Part shown: in pieces, positions 54,533 to 64,000 of the stretch | How the letters are laid out: each line of letters starts with the position of its first letter | Numbering within the stretch: position 1 is the stretch's first letter | Assembly: GCF_001077535.1 (NCBI RefSeq) | Contig: NZ_CP011968.1 | Span: 2,542,001 to 2,606,000 of the forward strand | From: Clostridioides difficile ATCC 9689 = DSM 1296 | Lineage (GTDB): Bacteria > Bacillota > Clostridia > Peptostreptococcales > Peptostreptococcaceae | DNA length: 64,000 nt | Direction of reading: 5' to 3' | Notes under the pieces: generated by a model | The model's input: only the letters and a program-made list of their open reading frames with translations | Told to the model about the DNA's origin: nothing | Database searches by the model: none | Translations under genes and position numbers: made by a program

Positions 54533-55555
54533 TTACCTAGAAGTAAATTTAACACCCAGAATATCCATAAGGAACATAAATATTGGAACTCCAATTAGTA
54601 ATCCCCATACACCTAAATAATGCTCTCCTACAAGTAAAATAATAAAAACAAAACAAACTGGAAGTTTAGTTCTATTCGACATCAACTTAGGGTTTAATAT
54701 GTATGTTTCTACTGCATGCACTATACAAATCATAAGTAAAACTCCAAAAACCTTTGTTATTCCTCCTGTATTAAATGCTATTACAGTTAATGGAATCAAA
54801 GACACTATAACTCCTGCTACTGGAATAAGACCCAACACAAAAATCATAAATCCTAAAGCCCATATTTGAGGGAATCCCATGAAACCTAAGAAAATCATAG
54901 AAACAACAGAATTTATAAAGGCAATCATAACTTGTACTTTCATTACTTCACCAAAATTTTTAACAAAGCTCTTTCCAAAAAATACAAGCGAATTATAAAT
55001 AAAAGAAATCTTACTATCAGAAAGTTTATCTCCAAAATTTTTAATTTCATTTTTTTCAAGTAAAAGGAGTAAACTCAGTAAAAATGCCAATAATATATTT
55101 ACTCCAAAACTTCCAACTTTTGTTGCTGTTGATGCTATAAGTAGCCCTGCTTGTGAAATATATTTATTAAAATCCAGCTTTGAGACAATAGGATACAATT
55201 TTGGTCCTAAAGATTGAGCAAATTGATTTACATCAAAATCACTAAAAACCCTACTCAACTCTGTAAGTTGAACTATAATTATTGGTACAACTGCATAGCT
55301 AATCAATACTAACAATATAGCAAATAGTGCATATAACACTATAATTATCAATGAATCTGGAATATTTAAAGAAGAAAACTTCTTAATTCGTTTTCTTGTG
55401 GCTACAAGCAAGTTATAGAAAATAAAAGTCATAATAAATGTTAAAAGCACCATATTTAACATATACCAAAATGTAATTAGAATAATTACTACGACAGATA
55501 TAGAAACAATTTTATATTTTGAACTGTCACGTGCCAATCCTTTGTTATCTTCCAT
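54533..55555 (-). CDS. AI-2E/PerM-family transporter
   Basis: Membrane protein of 340 residues with about seven to eight segments: two at the N-terminus (about 15-55), one near 65-90, then a soluble helical stretch, then the conserved C-terminal block (GFPQIWALGFMIFVLGLIPVAG, LNPKLMSNRTKLP). This is the AI-2 exporter/PerM family. Members move varied substrates including sodium, so no ligand is claimed. ATG with GGGGAGGA upstream. Confidence 0.87.
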   Translation of the reverse strand: MEDNKGLARDSSKYKIVSISVVVIILITFWYMLNMVLLTFIMTFIFYNLLVATRKRIKKFSSLNIPDSLIIIVLYALFAILLVLISYAVVPIIIVQLTELSRVFSDFDVNQFAQSLGPKLYPIVSKLDFNKYISQAGLLIASTATKVGSFGVNILLAFLLSLLLLLEKNEIKNFGDKLSDSKISFIYNSLVFFGKSFVKNFGEVMKVQVMIAFINSVVSMIFLGFMGFPQIWALGFMIFVLGLIPVAGVIVSLIPLTVIAFNTGGITKVFGVLLMICIVHAVETYILNPKLMSNRTKLPVCFVFIILLVGEHYLGVWGLLIGVPIFMFLMDILGVKFTSR

Positions 55556-55729
55556 AGTTTAAATCCTCCCCAAATTTTTATGACTTTATAATGACTGCCC
55601 TTTTTATTTTAATCTCAAAAAACAAGTAGAAAAATACTAAAAATAACTTATTAATTTTCATAAAACAATATTAAAATTTAGAGAAGATACATTTTAAATA
55701 ATCTTACTTATACTGAAATCTGCTCTACA

Positions 55730-56236
55730 TCATATATTTAATTTATTATTATCTATCTCATATAGCAATTCGTATATCTCTGGATATTCAAAAAACAAAC
55801 CCTCTTTTAGTAATTGTCTTATTTCATCTGTGCTTACCCACTTTATATCACTTACTTCTTCCTCCTGTAAAATAGCTTTGGATATATCATATTCTTTTTT
55901 AACTAAGTATACATCCCAAAGAGTATCTTCATGAATCATACTTCTAAAAACTTTCATCTCATCTTTAGTTATATCTATCCCTATTTCTTCCTTTGCTTCG
56001 CGAATTGCTCCTTCTAAACTGTCTTCCCCAGAAACAATACATCCAGTTGTCATTCCCCACATATTTGGCAATGTCTTTTTACTTTTAGACCTTTTCTGAA
56101 TTAAAATTTGAGAGTTACTATTTAAAATCCACACTTCAACTGCCAAATGGTAATAACCTTCTTCAATAGAATTACCTCTTTTTATAACATTTCCTGTTTT
56201 AATTCCATCAGCATTATATAAATCCCATAATTCCAT
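55730..56236 (-). CDS. Nudix hydrolase
   Basis: 168-residue protein of the YfcD-like subgroup, related to isopentenyl-diphosphate isomerase in its N-terminus (ELWDLYNADG). The Nudix box fits fully from G65 to I87: G-x5-E71-x7-REAKEEIGI. It would cleave a nucleoside diphosphate linked to another moiety; substrate unknown. GGAG site before the ATG. Confidence 0.9.
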   Translation of the reverse strand: MELWDLYNADGIKTGNVIKRGNSIEEGYYHLAVEVWILNSNSQILIQKRSKSKKTLPNMWGMTTGCIVSGEDSLEGAIREAKEEIGIDITKDEMKVFRSMIHEDTLWDVYLVKKEYDISKAILQEEEVSDIKWVSTDEIRQLLKEGLFFEYPEIYELLYEIDNNKLNI

Positions 56237-56295
56237 TTCAAAATCTCCTTGACTTTACTATAAATTAGATAAACTACAAATATATTTTAGCATAA

Positions 56296-56997
56296 TTAAT
56301 TCTGCTCATTTTTTATTACAATACTTGATTTACATTTATGTTCATTGCTTTTCTTTTCCTTCCATTCTCTTATATCATCTATAATAAATCTATGTTTCAA
56401 CAATTTTGTGTCAAATTTAAATATTCTAAACACTATTTGTAATACATATCCTAAACCTAAAGCACTTACAAGCGTACCAATACCTACAGAACCTCCTAAT
56501 AACCACCCAACAACTAATGCTAGTATTTCAAGAATTGTTCTAACAAGACGTACAGATTTATTAGTTTTTTTCTGAAGAGCAATCATAAGCCCATCTCTCG
56601 GTCCACTTCCTAAACAAACACCTAAGTATAGAAAACTTGCTATAGCTGCCAAAATAATTCCTATAACAACCATAAACACACCTATATAAGTGTTGCTTGC
56701 ATGAGGTATCACTCCAGAAAATATTACTAAATCAATAAAAATTCCTATAAATGTCATGTTGAGTAAAGTACCCCATCCTATATTTTCACCAAAAACTGCA
56801 TCCAATATAACAATTACAACTCCTACCATTATAGAAGCCTGACCTATAGTTATGCCTAGCTTTATAGATAAACCTTGGTGAAGTACATCCCAAGGCATAA
56901 GACCTACATGTGCATTAATCATAAGCACAGAAGAAATTGCAAATATAAAAAAACCTGAAAATAATCTTATCATACTTTTTAAACTTATTTTTCCCAT
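56296..56997 (-). CDS. YczE/YyaS/YitT-like membrane protein
   Basis: 233-residue integral membrane protein with about five segments, of the YczE family. MINAHVGLMPWDVLHQGLS and CLGSGPRDGLMIALQKKTNKS are characteristic. Function of the family is unclear (YczE affects surfactin production in Bacillus). I chose the ATG at 56997 behind GAGGAGTG; a TTG codon lies just before. Confidence 0.8.
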   Translation of the reverse strand: MGKISLKSMIRLFSGFFIFAISSVLMINAHVGLMPWDVLHQGLSIKLGITIGQASIMVGVVIVILDAVFGENIGWGTLLNMTFIGIFIDLVIFSGVIPHASNTYIGVFMVVIGIILAAIASFLYLGVCLGSGPRDGLMIALQKKTNKSVRLVRTILEILALVVGWLLGGSVGIGTLVSALGLGYVLQIVFRIFKFDTKLLKHRFIIDDIREWKEKKSNEHKCKSSIVIKNEQN

Positions 56998-57105
56998 CAA
57001 AAATCACTCCTCATAATAATAATAACAATAAATACCAATAAAATATATATATAAATACGAAATTTTACAGAATTATTTATTAGGTTAAGATAAAATTTTA
57101 ATTAT

Positions 57106-57186
57106 AAAAAGTGGCAATCCAAATTTTATACATTTTCACCTATACTCTAAGCTTTCGTGTATAAAAAACGGATATACCACTTTTTT
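57106..57186 (-). terminator. terminator of the ior-buk operon
   Basis: Nested pairing: AAAAAGTGGCAATCC with GGATATACCACTTTTTT outside, TTTTATACA with TGTATAAAA inside, around a 25-base apical loop. On the minus strand it ends in CTTTTTATAATT, about 30 bases after buk. It is longer than a usual terminator. Confidence 0.75.
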
Positions 57187-57214
57187 AGTATATAAACATT
57201 TTTAGTTTTTCTTA

Positions 57215-58285
57215 TTAATTTTCACTATAAATTCTAGCTTCTTCTTCTCCATTTAGTACTCTTAAAGTTCCAAAAGCAAGTGATTCCAACTCATTTTCTC
57301 CTGCCATAATTTCTACTGGTGCTATAAACTCAACTTTCTTTTTAACCATTGAAGTAAACATTTCAGAATATGCAATTCCACCTGTTATAATTATAGCATC
57401 TACCTTTCCATCTACTACAGTTGCTAACTCTCCAATACCTTTTGCTAACTGATAAGCCATTGCTTCATAAATAATTTTTGCTTCTTCATTTCCTTCTGCT
57501 ATCATTTTTTCAACTTCTCTAGCATCTACAGTATTTAGGTATGAAACTATACCACCTTTACCTCTTATCTTTTTAGTCATTTCTCTTTCTGAATATTGAC
57601 CTGAATAACAGGCAGCCACTAATTTTGTAGCAGGTACTCTTCCTGACCTTTCTGGAGAAAATGGTCCTTCATCATCAGATAGCATATCAACCATTCTTCC
57701 TTTTTCATGAAGATAAATACTTACTCCTCCACCAATGTGAGCTACTATTAAGTTTAAGCTCTTATAATCTTTTCCTTTATCCTTAGCATATTTTAAAGCC
57801 ATTGCTCTAGTATTTAATGCATGCCCTGCACTTGATCTATCCATTCCACAAAGTCCAGATATTCTCGCTACATCTATAAGCTCATCTACTGCAACAGAAT
57901 CATAAATATATGAGTTGATTCCAAGAGGTTCTGATATTGCATGTGCCACAACAGCACCTAAATTGGAAGCGTGTTCAAGTACTGGTCTATGTCTTAGTAC
58001 ATCAATCATTTCTTCATTTACTAAATATGCTCCTGATTTTACTGGTGGTAAAACTCCACCTCTTCCTACTATTGCACTAAGAGATTTTAAGTCTATACTA
58101 TTTTCTTTAAGAATATTCAAAACTGCTTCCTTACGCATTTCAAACTGGTCTTGTATAGTATTATATTTTGCAATCTCTTCAGCTGGATGGTCTATCGTCT
58201 TCACAAGAATTTGTTCTTCTCCATCATATACTGCTATTTTTGTAGAAGTAGAACCTGGATTTATGGCTAATATTCTGTAAGTCAT
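57215..58285 (-). CDS. buk: butyrate/branched-chain acid kinase
   Basis: ASKHA-family acyl kinase (356 residues) that would make ATP from butyryl- or another acyl-phosphate. The N-terminal AINPGSTSTKIAVYD, central GGVLPPVKSG, AHIGGGVS and late IITGGIAYS are typical. In this operon the acyl-phosphate would come from the IOR product, so arylacetate or branched-chain acids may be the real substrates. ATG with GGAAGAAA. Confidence 0.9.
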   Translation of the reverse strand: MTYRILAINPGSTSTKIAVYDGEEQILVKTIDHPAEEIAKYNTIQDQFEMRKEAVLNILKENSIDLKSLSAIVGRGGVLPPVKSGAYLVNEEMIDVLRHRPVLEHASNLGAVVAHAISEPLGINSYIYDSVAVDELIDVARISGLCGMDRSSAGHALNTRAMALKYAKDKGKDYKSLNLIVAHIGGGVSIYLHEKGRMVDMLSDDEGPFSPERSGRVPATKLVAACYSGQYSEREMTKKIRGKGGIVSYLNTVDAREVEKMIAEGNEEAKIIYEAMAYQLAKGIGELATVVDGKVDAIIITGGIAYSEMFTSMVKKKVEFIAPVEIMAGENELESLAFGTLRVLNGEEEARIYSEN

Positions 58286-58337
58286 AATTTTCTTCCTTTC
58301 ACCTTAATTTCTATAGTCTATTTATATCTATTATAAA

Positions 58338-58913
58338 CTATTTGCTAACCATTTCCATACCTTCATGGAAAGCTTTTATGTTTAATTCAACAAATTTTGG
58401 TTTAACATTTTCACTTATAATTTTTTCCCAATCAATAGACTCTAATTGCATAGATTTAACTAGACATCCTAATAAAATAACATTCATTATTTTTGAATTT
58501 CCTAGTTCTTCAGCTTTATCAGCTGCATTTATAACTTTTGCATTTAATCTACTTAACTCTGCATCTATATCACTTTCTTGATATTCAGCTCCTCCGATTA
58601 AAACAGTCATAGAATCTATCCTATGATTATTTACTAAAGCTTTTCCTTCTGGTTTTAAATAATTGAACCATCTTAAAGCTTCCATTTTTTCAAAAGATAC
58701 TAATATATCTGCTCCACCAATTTCTATAACTGGAGAATGAACACAATCTCCATATCTAACTTGTGAGGAAACTGAACCTCCTCTTTGACTCATTCCATGT
58801 ATTTCACTCATCTTTACATCATATCCAGCTTCCATCAATCCCATAGTTAATAATTTACTAGCAAGTATAGTTCCTTGACCTCCTACACCTACCAAAAGTA
58901 TACTCTTAGTCAT
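58338..58913 (-). CDS. iorB: indolepyruvate:ferredoxin oxidoreductase beta subunit
   Basis: Gamma-type oxidoreductase subunit of 191 residues, with GVGGQGTILASKLL at the N-terminus and MSQRGGSVSSQVRYG. With IorA it oxidatively decarboxylates aryl 2-oxo acids to aryl-acetyl-CoA, reducing ferredoxin. It starts one base after iorA ends. Confidence 0.93.
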   Translation of the reverse strand: MTKSILLVGVGGQGTILASKLLTMGLMEAGYDVKMSEIHGMSQRGGSVSSQVRYGDCVHSPVIEIGGADILVSFEKMEALRWFNYLKPEGKALVNNHRIDSMTVLIGGAEYQESDIDAELSRLNAKVINAADKAEELGNSKIMNVILLGCLVKSMQLESIDWEKIISENVKPKFVELNIKAFHEGMEMVSK

Positions 58914-58914
58914 A

Positions 58915-60702
58915 TTATTTTTCCTCCTTAACTATTGCTTGTTTTGGACAAACTTGTGCACATACTCCACATCCTACACACTGATTTCTATCTATATTTG
59001 ATAACTTATTCTCTTTATCAAATGATAGAGCTGGACATCCAGTTTTCAAACATAATTTACATCCTATACATTTATCATGGTCAACTTTACACTTAGTCTT
59101 AAATGGATTATTAAATTCTTCTATATCTTCTTTAGAGAATTTTTTAAGTACACATGGCCATCTTGTTATTATTACTGATGGTTCATCTTCTATAGCTAAA
59201 GCCCAATCTAGTGCTTCATTTACTTCTTTTAAATTATTAGGGTTTATAACTCTTACATGTTCTATTCCACAAGCTTTAACTAATCCTTCTATATCAACTT
59301 CTTTAGTTTTAGCACCTTGTAAAGTATATCCTGAACCTGGGTTTTCTTGGTGACCTGTCATTCCAGTTATTCTATTATCTAATATAACCGAAATAGAATT
59401 ACCTCTATTGTAAACAACATCTAAAAGTCCATTTATTCCTGTATGGAAGAATGTTGAGTCTCCAAGTACACCTACCAATCTTTTTTCATTATCATCCTTC
59501 ATATTAAGAACTTTTTGAGCTCCATGTGCAGTTCCAAAAGCAGAACCCATACAAACAACATAGTCTATTCCATTATATGGAGGAGCAAATCCAAGAGTAT
59601 AACAACCTATATCTCCACCAACTATTAAATTTTTTCTCTTTCCAAGTTCATAGAAGAATCCTCTATGTGGACATCCTGCACAGAAACTTGGTGGTCTTGG
59701 TGTTACTAATTCAGATTTGTATTCTATAGTATCATTTGTTTTTCCAAATATAGCTTTTCTTAAAACATCTGGTGTCATTTCTCCATATGGTGGTATTACA
59801 TCTTTTCCAATACAATCTATTCCATATGCTTTTATTTGTTCTTCTATAAATGGGTCATTTTCTTCTATAACATATATTTTATCAACTTTTTCTGCAAATT
59901 CTTTTATTTTTTCATAAGGTAATGGATTTGTAAATCCTAGTTTCATATATGATGCATTTTTTCCAAAAACTTCTTTGGCAAAATTACAACACATACCAGA
60001 TGCTATAACACCTATTTTTGTATCATTTATTTCATAGTAGTTTAAATCAGTTTCATTTGAGAATTTTTTAAGAATTTCCATTCTTTCTTCAACAACGCCC
60101 CTTCTTATTTGAGCATTTGCTGGAACAGTTACCATTTTCTTAGCATTTTTAACATACTCTTTAATTTCAACTTCTTCTCTATCATAGCACTCCACTAATC
60201 CTTTTGAATGACAAAGTCTTGTTGTAACTCTATATAAAACTGGTGTATCGTATTTTTCACTAACTTCAAAAGCTTCTTTTATCATATCTTTAGCTTCTTG
60301 ACTAGTTGATGGTTCAAATAAAGGTATCTTTGCAAATTTTGCATACATCCTATTGTCTTGCTCATTTTGAGATGAATGCATTCCCGGCTCATCTGCTGTA
60401 ATAAGTACCATACCACCATTTACCCCTGTATATGCATAAGTAAATATTGGATCAGCTGCAACATTCAAACCAACATGTTTCATAGAAGCCATTGTTCTTG
60501 CTCCTGCAATTGAACCCCCTATAGCAGCCTCAAGTGCTACCTTTTCGTTTGGAGCCCACTCTGCAACTATTGCATCTTTATATGTTGCTATATTTTCTAA
60601 TATTTCTGTACTTGGAGTCCCTGGATATGCAGATGCATATTTAACACCAGCCTCATAGGCTCCACGTGCAATTGCTTCATTACCTGTCATCAATTGTTTC
60701 AT
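58915..60702 (-). CDS. iorA: indolepyruvate:ferredoxin oxidoreductase alpha subunit
   Basis: Thiamine-diphosphate subunit of 595 residues. N-terminal MTGNEAIARGAYEAG and YPGTPSTEI; TPP-binding GDIGCYTLG, GDSTFFHTG and DNRITGMTGHQENPG; C-terminal ferredoxin domain with two 4Fe-4S sets (CIGCKLCLKTGCP and CVGCGVCAQVCP). I chose the ATG at 60702 behind GGAGGGA; a longer frame adds 14 residues. It feeds acyl-CoA and reduced ferredoxin to fermentation. Confidence 0.94.
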   Translation of the reverse strand: MKQLMTGNEAIARGAYEAGVKYASAYPGTPSTEILENIATYKDAIVAEWAPNEKVALEAAIGGSIAGARTMASMKHVGLNVAADPIFTYAYTGVNGGMVLITADEPGMHSSQNEQDNRMYAKFAKIPLFEPSTSQEAKDMIKEAFEVSEKYDTPVLYRVTTRLCHSKGLVECYDREEVEIKEYVKNAKKMVTVPANAQIRRGVVEERMEILKKFSNETDLNYYEINDTKIGVIASGMCCNFAKEVFGKNASYMKLGFTNPLPYEKIKEFAEKVDKIYVIEENDPFIEEQIKAYGIDCIGKDVIPPYGEMTPDVLRKAIFGKTNDTIEYKSELVTPRPPSFCAGCPHRGFFYELGKRKNLIVGGDIGCYTLGFAPPYNGIDYVVCMGSAFGTAHGAQKVLNMKDDNEKRLVGVLGDSTFFHTGINGLLDVVYNRGNSISVILDNRITGMTGHQENPGSGYTLQGAKTKEVDIEGLVKACGIEHVRVINPNNLKEVNEALDWALAIEDEPSVIITRWPCVLKKFSKEDIEEFNNPFKTKCKVDHDKCIGCKLCLKTGCPALSFDKENKLSNIDRNQCVGCGVCAQVCPKQAIVKEEK

Positions 60703-60762
60703 ATAAAATTCCCTCCATCTACAATTATTAAATTCATAGTCCACCCAATTTGTTCAATGAAA

Positions 60763-62022
60763 TTAATTATTTATTTTTACTTCTAAACTTTCAAGTGCTT
60801 CTTTTATAATACTTGGTGCTTTCTTACATTTATCTTCAGAAACTGCACAAACTGCAAATCTTAAGCCCATTTTTAATGGAACTGCAAATAAATTATGTTT
60901 AGTCAATTCTTCACATACTTCTTTTGGATTATCACATGGTATACTTACAAAGAAACCTGCTATATATGGAAGAATTTCTAATCCTACTCTTTCAGCTTCT
61001 TTTACAAATACATCTGCTCTTCTAGTAAGCATGTTTTTGTATATTTCTTTTTCATCCTCATATTCTTTGAATTTTTTAGGGTCATTTACAATGTTAGATA
61101 ATACTGCCATAGCACTTCTATTACAATTTGACCAATTTGCTCTACATGAATGAACACATGAGTAATGGAACTCTTCAGCTACATCTTCACTTGAAGATAT
61201 ACAAATTATAGCTCCCATTCTCATACCATAAGCTGTAAATCCTTTTGACATACTGAATCCAACCAATACGAGAACGTTTTCAGGCAAATTAGAAAATTTC
61301 TTAAAAAACTTTCTACATACATCATCATCACCTGCAAAGTCAATATATGCTGAATCTACGAAAAATATTATCTTTTTGTCTTTATCTTTTGCGACTTCTT
61401 TTGATAAGTCTAATATTTTATCCCACTCATCATCTGCAACACTATATCCAGTTGGATTATGCGCTGGTGTGTTTATAATTGTAAAGACTCTACCTTGTTT
61501 TTCTGCTATATTTACAAATTTTTCTTTAAACGACTCAAAATTAAACCTTCTATTTTCATCAAAAAGTTGGTAATTAACTACTTTTCTATTAGCCTCTTCA
61601 GCTATACTTACATATGGACTCCAGAACCAATCAGATGTTAATACCTCATCTCCTTCATTAGTATAGTTCCATACAGCTAATTTTATTGCACCACTTCCTC
61701 CTGGTGAAGCTAATACTCTTATATGTCCTTCTGGTAAGTAATCTCTGAAAAATACTTTTTTAACTGCTTCTAAGTAATCTGGTTGACCTTCAAGAGCTGC
61801 ATATGCACCTATCTCACAGTTATCTAATACTTTATATTCTTCATATACAGTTTTCATTGTTATCAATTTTCCTGAATCATCCATTAGAGCGCCTATTGTT
61901 GCATTTATTACATTATCCATACCAAAAGCCTTCTCTGCTGCTTGAGCTCTGCCAGATATGCTAAATATAACATCATTTTCTTTTGGCCACATTGCATGCT
62001 TACCAACCATACTTTGACTCAT
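60763..62022 (-). CDS. class I/II aminotransferase
   Basis: PLP enzyme of 419 residues. The PLP lysine is K260 in VGFSMSKGFTAYG; N189-P190-T-G and the later R-M-G-A stretch are present. As first gene of an operon with iorAB and buk it probably makes the 2-oxo acid from an amino acid (aromatic or aspartate-like), starting an oxidative amino acid pathway. The exact substrate cannot be read. GGGGTGAT site before the ATG. Confidence 0.88.
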   Translation of the reverse strand: MSQSMVGKHAMWPKENDVIFSISGRAQAAEKAFGMDNVINATIGALMDDSGKLITMKTVYEEYKVLDNCEIGAYAALEGQPDYLEAVKKVFFRDYLPEGHIRVLASPGGSGAIKLAVWNYTNEGDEVLTSDWFWSPYVSIAEEANRKVVNYQLFDENRRFNFESFKEKFVNIAEKQGRVFTIINTPAHNPTGYSVADDEWDKILDLSKEVAKDKDKKIIFFVDSAYIDFAGDDDVCRKFFKKFSNLPENVLVLVGFSMSKGFTAYGMRMGAIICISSSEDVAEEFHYSCVHSCRANWSNCNRSAMAVLSNIVNDPKKFKEYEDEKEIYKNMLTRRADVFVKEAERVGLEILPYIAGFFVSIPCDNPKEVCEELTKHNLFAVPLKMGLRFAVCAVSEDKCKKAPSIIKEALESLEVKINN

Positions 62023-62064
62023 ACCATCACCCCTAAAATTGTATTTACTCTTACATTATATATT

Positions 62065-62082
62065 AAGCAATTACTATGCCAA
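62065..62082 (-). promoter_or_regulatory. sigma-54 promoter of the aminotransferase-ior-buk operon
   Basis: Minus-strand TTGGCATAGTAATTGCTT: the GG and GC doublets are 10 bases apart and the -12 box TTGCT is perfect; only the last base of the -24 box differs. It lies 43 bases before the aminotransferase ATG and next to a sigma-54 activator gene. Confidence 0.87.
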
Positions 62083-62208
62083 TAAATCCCACTTTATGTA
62101 AAATTGATTTTGTTTAGAATTATTATTTTTTTCATTATTAAATTAAGTGTTTTAACTATTTTTCTTATAAATATATATGCCTGTCTAAAAAAATAAAAAT
62201 TTGCAAAA

Positions 62209-62258
62209 AAGTAATGTTAATTTTTCTTAACACTTGTTTTAAAAAATTAACATTACTT
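62209..62258 (-). terminator. hairpin after the sigma-54 activator gene
   Basis: Perfect 17-base arms AAGTAATGTTAATTTTT / AAAAATTAACATTACTT with a 16-base loop, 25 bases after the stop codon and followed on the minus strand by TTTTTT. It looks like a terminator, though a palindrome about 130 bases upstream of a sigma-54 promoter could also be an activator site. Confidence 0.65.
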
Positions 62259-62283
62259 CAAAATAATTTATATGTAATTATAT

Positions 62284-64000
62284 TTAAATATTTTTATTGT
62301 ATTTCTTCCATAAAGATGTCCTGCTTATTCCAAGAACTTGTGCAACTTCATTTTTAGAAAGTCCCTGAGCAAAAAGCATACTTATTATTTTTTCTTCAAC
62401 ATACTTATTTACTTCTTTTATATCTATACTTATCTTACCATCATTTATCTTACTTATATTTATAGATTCATCTTGGACTTCTACACTTGCTGTCGTTTCA
62501 GAATTAAATTTGTCTACTTCAGAGTTAGGAAGTAATTTTTTAGTTTTAAAATCTCTATCTTGTCTCAATTTAATTTTACCTGTCACAACATATTTTTGAG
62601 CTATTGTCTTTAACTCTCTTACATTTCCAGGCCAGCTATAATTATATAGCTTATCCATTTCATCTTTAGTCAAAACAAAATTTTCATCTATACTGTTTAT
62701 TCCATTGAGACCATCATCCTTTAATACTTCATTTACAAAATTGTTAAACAAAGGTATTATATCTTCTCTTCTGTCTCTTAAAGGAGGTATATTTATCTCT
62801 AAACTACTCAATCTATAAAATAAGTCTGCTCTAAATGTACCCATAACTATTTTTTCGGTTAAAGATTCATTCGTTGCTGCTATAATCCTTATATCCAGAG
62901 GTATTATATAATCAGAACCAATTCTCATTATTTGACGTTCCTCTATTACTCTTAATAGTTTTGTCTGAATATTAAAGGATAGACTATTTATTTCATCTAA
63001 AAAAAGAGTCCCTCCATGAGCAAGTTCAAATAGCCCTCTTTTTCCACCCTTTCTAGCACCAGTAAATGCACCTTCTTCATAGCCAAAAAGTTCACTTTCA
63101 AGTAAATTTTCTGCTATAGTAGCACAATTTATGGCAACAAAAGGCCTATCTTTTCTTTTACTTATATTGTGTATACTATGAGCTATAATTTCTTTACCAG
63201 ACCCACTTTCTCCATAAAGTAAAGTTGTATAATCACTTTTTCCAATTTTTTTAGCTTCTTCAATAAATTCTTTAGTTAATTTATCTTTAAATAAAAAATC
63301 ATCAAAAGTATATCTAGCATAGAGACCTTTTTGATTCAAGTCAAATCTTATTTTTCTTTCTAAGTTTTGTAACTTGGTTATATCTTGTATTATTCCTAAA
63401 ACTCCATAAGTACTATTATCAACTTTTATCAATGTTGTCCTAGTATTAACAATTAGATTATTTATATTTCTTATCTTTCTATCTTCTACGTCCTCTTTTT
63501 CATGTAAACAATCTAACATCCACTCCATTTTAGGAAATACATCTAAGATGTATTTATTAAGTGCACATTTTCTCTCTACTTTAAGCATGTTTTTTGCACT
63601 TTCATTGTACAAAATTATACTGCCATTACTATCTATAGCAATTACTCCATCTTTTATACCATCAAGTATATTTCGTAACACTTCATTATTAAACTTTTCT
63701 TCACCTAATGTATCTAATAATTTTTTACAATATTCTACAGCTTCTCTTATAGATTCATCACTAGCAGTTGCAAATACACTATCAATTCCATATTGCCTTG
63801 CAAAAGAACATGCCAAACCTCCTCCTACGATTACAACTTCATCTTTTTGGTCTATATATTTTACAACTTTACTTCTTATCTCATACTTAGATTCAAACCA
63901 TTCTTCAGTTATTTCAGTACTTATGACATTTCTCCAGCCAACATAGTCAAAAGAAACTTCATTGTCTCCAAGAATCAATACTACTTTTTTAGAATATTTC
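62284..64000 (-). CDS. sigma-54 activator (PrpR_N-PAS-AAA+), 5' partial
   Basis: Transcription activator, probably for the aminotransferase-ior-buk operon. The frame is open to the right edge of the window (the codons before the first possible TTG start read KYSKKVV), so the N-terminus is missing. Domains seen: a PrpR-like sensor segment ([17 protein letters not shown]), a PAS domain (about 105-205 of what is visible), an AAA+ domain with Walker [15 protein letters not shown] and Walker [10 protein letters not shown], and a C-terminal Fis-type helix-turn-helix ([21 protein letters not shown]). A hairpin terminator follows. Confidence 0.9.
   Translation of the reverse strand, partial: KYSKKVVLILGDNEVSFDYVGWRNVISTEITEEWFESKYEIRSKVVKYIDQKDEVVIVGGGLACSFARQYGIDSVFATASDESIREAVEYCKKLLDTLGEEKFNNEVLRNILDGIKDGVIAIDSNGSIILYNESAKNMLKVERKCALNKYILDVFPKMEWMLDCLHEKEDVEDRKIRNINNLIVNTRTTLIKVDNSTYGVLGIIQDITKLQNLERKIRFDLNQKGLYARYTFDDFLFKDKLTKEFIEEAKKIGKSDYTTLLYGESGSGKEIIAHSIHNISKRKDRPFVAINCATIAENLLESELFGYEEGAFTGARKGGKRGLFELAHGGTLFLDEINSLSFNIQTKLLRVIEERQIMRIGSDYIIPLDIRIIAATNESLTEKIVMGTFRADLFYRLSSLEINIPPLRDRREDIIPLFNNFVNEVLKDDGLNGINSIDENFVLTKDEMDKLYNYSWPGNVRELKTIAQKYVVTGKIKLRQDRDFKTKKLLPNSEVDKFNSETTASVEVQDESINISKINDGKISIDIKEVNKYVEEKIISMLFAQGLSKNEVAQVLGISRTSLWKKYNKNI

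Noticed and set aside
62209-62258. Palindrome as enhancer site for the sigma-54 activator
   Set aside because: It directly follows the activator's stop codon and has a T run, so a terminator is simpler; kept only as an alternative.
1-64000. CRISPR arrays, insertion sequences, tRNA or rRNA genes
   Set aside because: No regularly spaced repeats, transposase frames, or tRNA/rRNA signatures were noticed while reading; a tRNA scan would settle small cases.

Overview
The window is AT-rich bacterial DNA with dense same-strand operons and short AGGAGG-type ribosome sites. Its content is that of an anaerobic, amino-acid-fermenting Firmicute. Glycine reductase, succinate-to-4-hydroxybutyrate fermentation, mannitol and galactitol-type PTS, indolepyruvate oxidoreductase and an anaerobic NAD pathway together point strongly to Clostridioides difficile or a close Peptostreptococcaceae relative. 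That species call rests on recognising gene content, not on a search. I see no rRNA, tRNA, insertion sequence, prophage or CRISPR array.

Layout. 0-5.7 kb: a galactitol-type PTS (IIC, IIB, IIA) behind a sigma-54 promoter, with its LevR-like activator. 5.8-7.4 kb: a transaldolase-like aldolase, and xpt under a guanine riboswitch. 7.5-12.9 kb: the mannitol operon mtlA-mtlR-mtlF-mtlD with promoter, cre-like and operator-like sites. 13.3-14.9 kb: an unusual IMP dehydrogenase. 14.9-17.2 kb: an xpaC-telA pair. 17.3-26.3 kb: the succinate/4-hydroxybutyrate operon (AspT-like membrane protein, cat1, sucD, abfD, small Cys-rich protein, cat2, 4hbD) behind Rex-like operators, with a divergent LysR gene. 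27.8-29.6 kb: an unknown membrane protein and pepQ. 29.9-38.5 kb: the glycine reductase operon grdX-trxB-trxA-grdE-grdA-grdB-grdC-grdD behind a glycine riboswitch; grdA and grdB read through in-frame TGA as selenocysteine. 38.7-41.7 kb: an M3 peptidase and a Cof-type HAD phosphatase.

41.85-48.2 kb is the most remarkable region: an operon of nine genes in which four reading frames are each interrupted by one in-frame TGA that should be selenocysteine. They are a MerB-like lyase with Sec where MerB has its catalytic cysteine, an ABC permease, a C-U substrate-binding protein and a UPSC thioredoxin-like protein. They sit with an ABC ATPase, a Cys-rich lipoprotein, a protein ending in Cys-Cys, an ArsP-type permease and a DsrE-like protein. 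I recognise this as the system named Sao (selenocysteine-assisted organometal) in some public annotation. It appears experimentally uncharacterised. A conventional ORF call splits or truncates four of its genes.

48.4-51.6 kb: nadA-nadB-nadC with a NiaR-like operator. 51.9-54.5 kb: a CstA-family transporter and two small Cys-rich proteins. 54.5-57.0 kb: an AI-2E family transporter, a Nudix hydrolase and a YczE-like protein. 57.1-64.0 kb: an aminotransferase-iorA-iorB-buk operon behind a sigma-54 promoter, with a sigma-54 activator that runs off the right end.

How it fits together. Much of the window serves redox balance and energy gain from amino acids. Glycine reductase and the succinate pathway dispose of electrons. 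The aminotransferase/IOR/Buk set would turn amino acids into acyl-phosphates and ATP. PTS operons feed sugars in. Control is visible as sigma-54 promoters, Rex-like, NiaR-like and cre-like sites, and guanine and glycine riboswitches. Selenium is a recurring theme: six predicted selenoproteins within 15 kb.
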